DNA of 14,759 nucleotides, from the NCBI GenBank assembly GCA_009774615.1, contig VSOC01000092.1:1-14759 (forward strand), given 5' to 3'. The position numbers and the translations under genes are program-made. Shown piece by piece: positions 1-5,298 of this stretch. How positions within the stretch are numbered: the first letter of the stretch is position 1; each line of letters starts with the position of its first letter. The notes under the pieces are model-generated. The model did no database searches, was not told the DNA's origin, and worked only from the letters and a program-made list of their open reading frames with translations. This DNA comes from Lachnospiraceae bacterium (GTDB lineage: Bacteria > Bacillota > Clostridia > Lachnospirales > Lachnospiraceae).

Positions 1-27
1 AGTCAGATGTTTATAATAGACATCTAC

Positions 28-290
28 TACAAAAAGCATATATCGAACAAATGTTTTTCCTACAAATCAGCAATAAAAATACATGATAAAAATTACAAAT
101 CCATATGTAATACAAAAAACAAAACTACATTTCTGTTTCAAAATCTCCAAATCTACACTACAAAATCTTACATTTTTTATTCTTTATCCATACAAATTTT
201 AAAAATATTTCTAATCCCCAACTACAAATCCCTAATCGCTCCTTATAAAAAAAACTACGCCTTTCCCCAATTTCTATCCCACAAATCCGA
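28..290. repeat. Phased array of short TACAAATC motifs with 32-33 bp period and variable interspaces
   Basis: A short motif, best written ACTACAAATC, recurs with its TAC at 28, 61, 94, 126, 159, 191, 223 and 256, so steps are 33, 33, 32, 33, 32, 32 and 33 bp. Copies at 61, 94 and 223 read TACAAATC; the others differ by one to several bases (for example TACAAAATC at 159, TACAAATTT at 191), and the last (TACGCC) is decayed. A further ACAAATCC at 281 is out of phase. The roughly 22-24 bp between copies share no evident sequence. The top strand here has almost no G. The period is not a multiple of three, so this is not a protein repeat, although an open frame runs from 7 to 363. The next copy leftward would fall outside the window, so the array may continue. 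Function unknown. Confidence 0.7.
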
Positions 291-324
291 CATCCAAACA
301 GACTGTCACATTGGGTTTAACATT

Positions 325-519
325 GGGATCTGGACAACTAAATCGTCTAAATCATGTTGCTGATCGTTAAAAGCATATCCTAGATGCCTTTTTCCAATAG
401 CTAGATGCCTTTTTTAATAGCTAGATGCCCTTTTTTTATGCCTGATTGCCCTTTTTTATCGGGATCTGGCATTTTTTTCGCTAAAACATTTTCTCTCTTA
501 GATTTCCAGGGATCTGACA
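325..519 (+). promoter_or_regulatory. Three GGGATCTG boxes and a cluster of GATC sites upstream of the methyltransferase
   Basis: GGGATCTG starts at 325, 461 and 509; the last two extend to GGGATCTGRCA. GATC occurs at 327-330, 362-365, 463-466 and 511-514. Some D12-class methyltransferases (Dam) act on GATC, so these could be methylation-sensitive control sites for the adjacent gene. The target of this enzyme is not known from sequence. I found no convincing -35/-10 pair in this stretch. Confidence 0.35.
380..471. repeat. CTAGATGCC boxes phased at 20-21 bp, each followed by a T-run
   Basis: CTAGATGCC occurs at 380-388, 401-409 and 421-429, with a diverged CTGATTGCC at 442-450 and a more distant GATCTGGCA at 463-471. 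Each box is followed by a run of T, and two units also carry AATAG. The spacing of about 20.5 bp puts all boxes on the same helix face, as expected of a cooperative operator or partition-type site. It lies about 110-200 bp upstream of the methyltransferase start, so a regulatory or nucleoprotein role is plausible but not shown. Confidence 0.65.
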
Positions 520-520
520 A

Positions 521-574
521 ATAACCGCTGCAACAAAATTTTTTCGCCCAAAGTGCGGGCAGAAAGGCGGTTAT
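521..574 (+). promoter_or_regulatory. Leader hairpin overlapping the methyltransferase ribosome binding site
   Basis: ATAACCGC (521-528) is a perfect inverted match to GCGGTTAT (567-574), which ends 3 bases before the ATG at 578. A smaller stem, GCCC (546-549) with GGGC (557-560), sits inside. The only purine-rich Shine-Dalgarno candidate, AAAGGCGG (563-570), lies partly in the right arm, so folding would hide it. Translational control is inferred. Confidence 0.45.
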
Positions 575-577
575 CAG

Positions 578-1996
578 ATGAAAAATAAAGTTTACACATT
601 TAATTTACCAGTAGCCATTGTTAATAAACTGAATGAAATTTATCAAGAGAAAAACGACTCAAAAAATGACTCCCAAAAAGCCTCCACGAATATCTCCAAA
701 GCAATTTTGGATGGAATTGCATATGCATTAGCAGACTTACCCCCTAGATCACCTCTGGATGACTTTTACCTACATCAACTCTTAACGATTGAAGATAGAA
801 GACAAACAAAACAATATTCTGTCCGATGCGATGAAACACTAGAACTAATTCTTGATCACTATAAACCGGACAGTCTCACAAATTCAAAATTTGTGACATT
901 TTTACTGGCAAATTATTTATTACCCTATATCTCTATAGAAGACCAGGAGAAGCAACGCAATTTTCTTTCTGTGCCAAAAGATTATAAAAGCAACCAAGAT
1001 TTACATCTCCTGCGGATACCAGGCAGTAAGTGGTCTCCTGATATGCAGTATGCCATTCAGAAGGTTTTTGGCATATCAGAAAACTCGCAGGGTAAAAAAT
1101 GGAAGACTAGCATTGAGGTATGTGCTGGTGCGCTCGGCATATTCGCTAATTTTAAGATAGCTGATCATGAAATCATTAATGATATCGATACAAGAAAAAC
1201 CAATCTATATAAAGGGCTTCAAAAATGCCCTGACGAGATATTTTTGAAATTGCAGTTCTTATTTCCAAATAAAGAAATATTCGACACAAAGAAAGAGGAA
1301 CTGGAGAAGGCAGATAAACAGTTATTAGAATCATGTGGAAAAGATATTGTTATCCCTGGCATTGTATCTTATCTGTATCTGAACTTACTATCCGCACGGA
1401 ATGCCAGAACTACATACGATAAAAAAAATGATGAAACCTACAGAAATTATTGGAAGGCAATCCCATTATTACATGAAAGATTGAAAGAAACAAAAATCTA
1501 CAACATGGACATTTTAGAACTTATTGAAAAAAATAAAAATGCCCAAAATACTATTTTTATCGTAGACCCACCATATCTAAACACAAATGTTTACAAGAAT
1601 GACATTTTAACTTTACAGAATAAAGAGTTCGGCTACAAAGAACACGTAAAGCTGGCAAAACTCTTGCGACAAATCACAAAAGAAGGCAAAAACAATGACT
1701 TTATTTATTTCTGCCGTATCACCGCTACCCGCAAGAAAGACCAAAAGACTAAGGAGACAACCAATTTGGCAAGTTTACCTGCTGAAGACAGGCATATGGA
1801 AGGTATGATAGATGATCTTTATTGGGGGCATGGATTTTACTATATCGATATTCCCTATGGTACTGATGGCACGATTGAGCGAATCATTACCTCTTTCAAG
1901 TTTGATGATGCAAAAGAGTATGGAAAGCGAAAGAAAGATGCAAATGGAAATCAAGAGGAAGATGTAAATGGAAAGCGAGGGGAAGATGTAAAATGA
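578..1996 (+). CDS. D12-class DNA adenine N6-methyltransferase with N-terminal ribbon-helix-helix-like segments
   Basis: Predicted to transfer a methyl group from S-adenosylmethionine to adenine N6 in DNA. The catalytic motif IV is DPPY at residues 330-333. The SAM-binding motif I is the variant EVCAGALGIF at 180-189, followed by a NDID segment near 202, the order seen in D12/Dam enzymes. At 472 aa it is much longer than Dam (about 270-280 aa). Residues 1-52 and about 80-116 each show a beta-strand followed by two helices (for example QYSVRCDETLELILDHY), resembling tandem ribbon-helix-helix DNA-binding domains; this is inferred from pattern only. The C-terminus is a charged tail of three octads. 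No restriction endonuclease is nearby, so it looks like an orphan methylase of a mobile element. The stop overlaps the integrase start (ATGA), and the gene is AT-rich compared with the host genes to the right. The methylase call is firm; target site and role are unknown. Confidence 0.82.
   Translation: MKNKVYTFNLPVAIVNKLNEIYQEKNDSKNDSQKASTNISKAILDGIAYALADLPPRSPLDDFYLHQLLTIEDRRQTKQYSVRCDETLELILDHYKPDSLTNSKFVTFLLANYLLPYISIEDQEKQRNFLSVPKDYKSNQDLHLLRIPGSKWSPDMQYAIQKVFGISENSQGKKWKTSIEVCAGALGIFANFKIADHEIINDIDTRKTNLYKGLQKCPDEIFLKLQFLFPNKEIFDTKKEELEKADKQLLESCGKDIVIPGIVSYLYLNLLSARNARTTYDKKNDETYRNYWKAIPLLHERLKETKIYNMDILELIEKNKNAQNTIFIVDPPYLNTNVYKNDILTLQNKEFGYKEHVKLAKLLRQITKEGKNNDFIYFCRITATRKKDQKTKETTNLASLPAEDRHMEGMIDDLYWGHGFYYIDIPYGTDGTIERIITSFKFDDAKEYGKRKKDANGNQEEDVNGKRGEDVK
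1921..1992 (+). repeat. Three tandem 24-bp repeats at the methyltransferase 3' end
   Basis: Units 1921-1944, 1945-1968 and 1969-1992 are near copies, encoding the octads GKRKKDAN, GNQEEDVN and GKRGEDVK. The last unit holds AGGGGAAG (1978-1985), which serves as the ribosome binding site for the integrase ATG at 1993. Copy-number change would keep the methylase frame and leave the integrase start intact. Confidence 0.8.
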
Positions 1997-3279
1997 ATAA
2001 TTCTGATCTTCCCAATAATAACATTATAATGCAAAATTCTGATTGGATAGAGCGCTTCCCTTTCCTGGAATTTAATGGTACAATGTCTGAAGATGAAGTG
2101 CTGAATCTAGTCAAAATGAGAAAAGCTATTAAAAATGCACAAAAGCAGCACCCATATAAAATTCACCATACTGATAAAAGCGGCTGGTTTACTAACGTAG
2201 ATGATCCATCTTGTCCAAACGGCAAACGAAAAATCAGAAAATGCAGCGAAGAAAAACTGATGATCGCTTTAGCTGAACACTATTCTGAAAGTAATCAAAA
2301 GAAAGTAACTTTGCCGGAAGTCCACAATGAATGGATAGAACACAAGAAAACACCCACAAACGCTTCAACCATCAGGCGTATCGAAAAATCCTGGGAAGCT
2401 TACTACCTCAATGAACCTTTAAGCCAGGAATTGCTCAACAAGCCACTGGCAAATATAACGGTAATGGAATTGAGAACTTGGGCAGAACAACTGCTTAAAA
2501 AGCATTACCCAGTAGACCAGAAAAAATTCTCAAGGATTTTTGGAATCATTAAAGGCTGTTATGAATATGCCTCGGATGAAGATGTGAACATTGTCAGCGA
2601 AGATCTCTGGTCTAAAGCACAGAAAAAGCTGCCCAAAAAACTCCGCACAGAAAAAGCTACTCCTTTTGATGAGGAGCAAGTCTTCACAGATAAAGAACGG
2701 CTGGCCATCAGGCAGATGGTATATGATGATTTAAAAAGATACCCCACCAGCGCTGGCCTGCAGATACTGTTTCTCTTTGAAACTGGCCTGCGAATAGGAG
2801 AGGTCTGCGGACTTAAATGGACAGATATAAAGGACAGTAGACTGTACATCCAACGTCAGGCCGACAATTATAGTGTACGGGAGTGGACAAAGACCGAACA
2901 TGGCAGACGGGATATTCCTCTGACAACAACCGCAAAGCAAATCCTTGAGGATGTAAAAGCATTCAACCAGGAACACGGATATATGGCAGAGTGGATATTC
3001 CAGAGCGATAATCCTGACTTTGAATATCGTCTTGGATATCAGGCCGCTGACCAGAAGCTGCGGAAACTGTGCAAGCGTCTACATACAACCGTGAAAAGCC
3101 CACATAAGATCCGAAAGACCTGTATCTCAACGCTTCTGGATGATCCGAATGTGAATGACCGCACAGTTCAGCGATTCGCAGGACACAGCGATATCAGTAC
3201 GACGTACCGATTCTACAACTTTGAAAGGAAATCTAAGGAAGAACAAGCGCTGGCTATCGAAAAAGCACTGGCTCTGTAG
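1993..3279 (+). CDS. Tyrosine site-specific recombinase (integrase)
   Basis: Catalyses integration and excision of the element at its attachment sites. The catalytic set is visible: R267 in LRIGEVCGLKW, a beta-strand lysine near 299 in WTKTEHGRRDIPL, H371-K-I-R374, H398 in GHSDIS, and the nucleophile Y408 at H+10, the spacing seen in Tn916-type integrases. Residues about 60-95 (WFTNVDDPSCPNGKRKI) resemble the N-terminal arm-binding module of Firmicute phage and transposon integrases, followed by a SAM-like core-binding domain around 105-210. At 428 aa it is full length and shows no truncation, so it is probably active. The ATG overlaps the methyltransferase stop (ATGA), with a ribosome binding site inside the upstream tandem repeat, so the two are translationally coupled. 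It converges on tRNA-Leu, the likely attachment site. Confidence 0.93.
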   Translation: MNNSDLPNNNIIMQNSDWIERFPFLEFNGTMSEDEVLNLVKMRKAIKNAQKQHPYKIHHTDKSGWFTNVDDPSCPNGKRKIRKCSEEKLMIALAEHYSESNQKKVTLPEVHNEWIEHKKTPTNASTIRRIEKSWEAYYLNEPLSQELLNKPLANITVMELRTWAEQLLKKHYPVDQKKFSRIFGIIKGCYEYASDEDVNIVSEDLWSKAQKKLPKKLRTEKATPFDEEQVFTDKERLAIRQMVYDDLKRYPTSAGLQILFLFETGLRIGEVCGLKWTDIKDSRLYIQRQADNYSVREWTKTEHGRRDIPLTTTAKQILEDVKAFNQEHGYMAEWIFQSDNPDFEYRLGYQAADQKLRKLCKRLHTTVKSPHKIRKTCISTLLDDPNVNDRTVQRFAGHSDISTTYRFYNFERKSKEEQALAIEKALAL

Positions 3280-3308
3280 ATCGTACCGAACGTACCGTCG
3301 GTTACGAT
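3280..3308. repeat. Imperfect inverted repeat with CGTACCG direct repeats after the integrase
   Basis: ATCGTACCGA (3280-3289) pairs with TCGGTTACGAT (3298-3308) with one bulged base. CGTACCG occurs at 3282-3288 and 3291-3297, and a third time inside the integrase gene at 3203-3209. Lying between integrase and tRNA, these could be integrase-binding sites of the attachment region or an integrase transcript end; there is no T-run on the top strand. Function inferred only from position. Confidence 0.4.
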
Positions 3309-3310
3309 AA

Positions 3311-3352
3311 ATAAAAGTGGCGGGAAACCCGATAAAATCAAGGTTTCCCGCC
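3311..3352 (-). terminator. Rho-independent terminator of tRNA-Leu
   Basis: A perfect 11-bp stem, GGCGGGAAACC (3319-3329) with GGTTTCCCGCC (3342-3352) and a 12-nt loop, is followed on the bottom strand by ACTTTTATTT. It begins 12 bp past the tRNA 3' end. The T-run is on the tRNA side only, so it serves the leftward transcript. Confidence 0.8.
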
Positions 3353-3363
3353 CCTAAACGATA

Positions 3364-3447
3364 TGCAGAAGATGGGAGTCGAACCCACAAGGTATTTCTA
3401 CCACACGGACCTGAACCGTGCGCGTCTGCCAATTCCGCCACTTCTGC
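3364..3447 (-). tRNA. tRNA-Leu, anticodon CAG
   Basis: The bottom strand folds as a class II tRNA. The acceptor stem is GCAGAAG with CTTCTGC and discriminator A at 3364. The anticodon stem is CACGG/CCGTG around loop TTCAGGT, giving anticodon CAG, which reads CUG. The long variable arm is GGTAGAAATACC and the T-loop is GGTTCGACTCC-like. The 3' CCA is not encoded (the next bases are TAT), so it must be added enzymatically. Its 3' end faces the integrase gene and is the probable attachment site of the element to the left. Confidence 0.96.
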
Positions 3448-3496
3448 ATCTGTCCGCAGCACCTGGATAATTTACCCATCGGCTGCAACAAAGACA

Positions 3497-3525
3497 ATTA
3501 TAAAATACTTCTCTATATTTGTCAA
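3497..3525 (-). promoter_or_regulatory. Consensus sigma-A promoter of tRNA-Leu
   Basis: On the bottom strand TTGACA (3525-3520) is separated by exactly 17 bp from TATAAT (3502-3497), a perfect housekeeping promoter. The start would fall near 3490, giving a leader of about 43 nt before the tRNA. The -35 box overlaps the first unit of the 14-bp tandem repeat array. Confidence 0.9.
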
Positions 3526-3620
3526 CAAAAACTTTCCAACAAAACTTTCTCAACAAAACTTTCTCAACAAAACTTTCTCAACAAAACTTACTCAACAAAA
3601 CTTTCCCAACAAAATTTTTC
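3523..3620. repeat. Seven tandem 14-bp repeats between the glp-type operon and tRNA-Leu
   Basis: Seven end-to-end 14-bp units starting at 3523, 3537, 3551, 3565, 3579, 3593 and 3607, consensus CAACAAAACTTTCT. The three units from 3537 to 3578 are identical; the outer ones carry one to several changes. On the transcribed strand it reads AGAAAGTTTTGTTG. It fills the gap between the DUF1667 stop (3632) and the tRNA promoter. Such an array suggests slippage. It may insulate the promoter or act as an UP-like region; no hairpin is evident. Confidence 0.9.
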
Positions 3621-3631
3621 TGCTGTTTTAC

Positions 3632-4069
3632 TTATTCCTGCCGTTCTACCGCCTTCGTCACCATAACATCACTTCCAAGTCCCAGAACATTGCTTATCAC
3701 TACTGTGCCTTCCTCTACCGGGGCGGATAGTTTTATTTTTTTAATCTCCTCCATAACCGCAAAGATCTTTCCCTTGGGAATGGGGCGGGTCAGGCGGACG
3801 CTGGCCAGCGGCAGTTCTCCGCCTTCAACCAGAACCGATGAGGCAATGCTGCGCATGGGATTTTCCATTTCCTGAATTCCATACTCCGCCCCACGCGGAC
3901 ATCGGTTTCCGGTAATCCGATACTCTCCCTGTACGGTATGGCGCTTGTTTCCTTCTGCAATATTCCCCGCTTTCTCCAAAGCTTTACCTGTCCCTGCTGC
4001 CTCTTTCTCTGTTTCCACCACGATTTCACAGCCCTGGGGACACATAATACAGGTAAATTCTCTTAACAT
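3632..4069 (-). CDS. DUF1667 cysteine-rich partner of the glycerol-3-phosphate dehydrogenase operon
   Basis: A 145-aa protein of the DUF1667 family, found next to GlpA-like dehydrogenases in anaerobic Firmicutes. Four cysteines stand out: C7, C10 and C14 (CIMCPQGC) and C57 (GNRCPRG), a spacing suggesting an iron-sulfur or zinc site. The family part resumes with YGIQEMENPMRS and ends at VLGLGSDVMVTK. Residues about 21-48 form a charged insertion that looks longer than usual for the family. The start overlaps the end of the upstream oxidoreductase gene by 7 bp, so it is the third gene of a coupled operon. It probably works as an electron-transfer or assembly partner of the two flavoproteins; the exact role is not established. 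No hairpin terminator is evident downstream; the 14-bp repeat array follows directly. Confidence 0.85.
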   Translation of the reverse strand: MLREFTCIMCPQGCEIVVETEKEAAGTGKALEKAGNIAEGNKRHTVQGEYRITGNRCPRGAEYGIQEMENPMRSIASSVLVEGGELPLASVRLTRPIPKGKIFAVMEEIKKIKLSAPVEEGTVVISNVLGLGSDVMVTKAVERQE

Positions 4070-5298
4070 AGTACACTTACCTCCAAATTCTCCCCTTCAT
4101 TTAAGCTTTCTTTATCAATAGAAATCTGTACCATTTCCGCAGGCAAAAGCTTCGACTTTTTTATCGCCTTAATCACCCTTTCCCCCTGGCGAAGTTCAAT
4201 GGTGCAGGCTTTTACCGGCTTTTTTACCCGAAAAGAAACCGTTACGTTTCCCTTTCCGCTGATTCTCTCCGGCACAAGCTGTAAAACCAAAGGATTTCCC
4301 ACGACTTTAAGAAAAGATTCCGCCAGGCTTTCCCGGGACAGATAGCAGGCCACGCCGTCAGCCATCGCCTCGGCCTCTAACGAAACAAAATCAACCAAAT
4401 CATGGACATGGAGCACATTTCCGGCGGCAAAGATTCCGGGAACCGTTGTCTGGAAACGCTCATCCACTGCGGCTCCCTTCGTTCCTGTATCCTCTCTTGC
4501 ACCTGCCATCCAGGTCAGTTCGTTTTCCGGAATCAGGCCCACGGAAAGAATCAGGGTATCGCAGGGGTATTCCTTTTCGGTTCCCGGTACAGGGTTAAAC
4601 TGTTCATCTACCTGGGAAACCACCACACCCTCCAGACGGTCTTCCCCCCGAATCTCCGTAACCGAATGGCTTAAATATAGAGGAATATGGTAGTCGTTCA
4701 GGCATTGTTCAATATTTCTGGGCAGTCCGCTGGGGTAGGGCCGGATCTCAAACACACCCAGAACATGCGCCCCTTCCAGGGTAAGCCTTCTTGCCATAAT
4801 CATACCGATATCACCGGAGCCTAAAATCACCACTTCCCTGCCGACCATCTTATTTTTCAGATTAATATAAGCCTGGGCAACGCCTGCGGTGTACACGCCG
4901 GCCGGTCTTGTCCCCGGAATGCAAACAGCCCCCCTTGTTCTCTCCCGGCAGCCCATAGCCAGGATCACCGCCTTTGCCTGTACGGAAAAATAACCGTCCT
5001 TAGAAGAAGCAAAAACCTGTTTATCCGGCGTCAGCTTCACCACCGTTGTATCCGTCCGGTAAGGAATGGAAAGTTCCTCCACCTCCCGCACAAAACGCGA
5101 AGCATACTCCGGCCCGCTTAAGCTTTCACCAAATCGGGTAAGGCCAAAGCCGTCATGAATACATTGCCTGAGAATCCCTCCCAGCTTCTTTTCCCGTTCC
5201 AGAATCAGGATATCTCTTACCCCTTTTTTATGCAGTTCAATCGCCGCTGCCAGCCCCGCCGGGCCTCCGCCGATAATAACAACATCCACCGTTTTCAT
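4063..5298 (-). CDS. NAD(P)/FAD-dependent oxidoreductase, GlpA partner
   Basis: A 411-aa two-dinucleotide-binding flavoprotein. FAD motif GGGPAG lies at residues 10-15, the second nucleotide motif GSGDIG at 160-165, and the FAD-closing FAAGN near 290. The stretch MGCRERTRGAVCIPGTRP is typical of the NAD(FAD)-dependent dehydrogenases encoded beside GlpA-like genes (also related to HcnB-type oxidase subunits). The last 80 or so residues form a beta-rich C-terminal tail. The start overlaps the upstream dehydrogenase stop (ATGA) and the stop overlaps DUF1667, so the three are translated together. It probably passes electrons from substrate oxidation to NAD+ or another carrier; the acceptor is inferred, not seen. 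It has no membrane segment and should be cytoplasmic. Confidence 0.85.
   Translation of the reverse strand: MKTVDVVIIGGGPAGLAAAIELHKKGVRDILILEREKKLGGILRQCIHDGFGLTRFGESLSGPEYASRFVREVEELSIPYRTDTTVVKLTPDKQVFASSKDGYFSVQAKAVILAMGCRERTRGAVCIPGTRPAGVYTAGVAQAYINLKNKMVGREVVILGSGDIGMIMARRLTLEGAHVLGVFEIRPYPSGLPRNIEQCLNDYHIPLYLSHSVTEIRGEDRLEGVVVSQVDEQFNPVPGTEKEYPCDTLILSVGLIPENELTWMAGAREDTGTKGAAVDERFQTTVPGIFAAGNVLHVHDLVDFVSLEAEAMADGVACYLSRESLAESFLKVVGNPLVLQLVPERISGKGNVTVSFRVKKPVKACTIELRQGERVIKAIKKSKLLPAEMVQISIDKESLNEGENLEVSVLC

Larger units (their letters stand above)
1..3363. mobile_element. Integrative element inserted at tRNA-Leu, right-hand part only
   Basis: Inferred from layout. A tyrosine integrase gene ends 84 bp from the 3' end of a tRNA-Leu gene, and the tRNA's 3' end faces the integrase, which is the classic geometry for elements that integrate into tRNA genes. 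The DNA left of the tRNA is visibly more AT-rich and is read rightward, while everything to the right is read leftward and is richer in GC. No second copy of the tRNA 3' end is present between 1 and 3300, so the far attachment site must be outside the window. The junction must lie between the integrase stop at 3279 and the 3' half of the tRNA; the exact core cannot be read from one end. Element type (phage-like, conjugative or satellite) is undetermined. Confidence 0.65.

Noticed and set aside
28..290. Classic CRISPR array
   Set aside because: The repeat is only about 8-11 bp and degenerate, and no Cas gene is in the window; kept as an unclassified phased array instead.
7..363. Open reading frame across the 32-33 bp array
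   Set aside because: Lysine- and tyrosine-rich with no domain pattern, no ribosome binding site, and the underlying repeat period is not a multiple of three; the frame is open because G-poor DNA lacks TAG and TGA.
1896..2114. Bottom-strand frame opposite the methylase-integrase junction
   Set aside because: Mirror of the 24-bp repeats, giving a HLHLPLDF-type periodic peptide; no ribosome binding site.
3127..3462. Protein-coding frame on the bottom strand across the tRNA
   Set aside because: The peptide VAELADAHGSGPCGR is the well-known false translation of tRNA-Leu.
3317..3875. Top-strand frames through the 14-bp repeats
   Set aside because: Repetitive peptides rich in QNFLNKTFSTKLS arise from the tandem repeat and antisense of DUF1667; no start signals.
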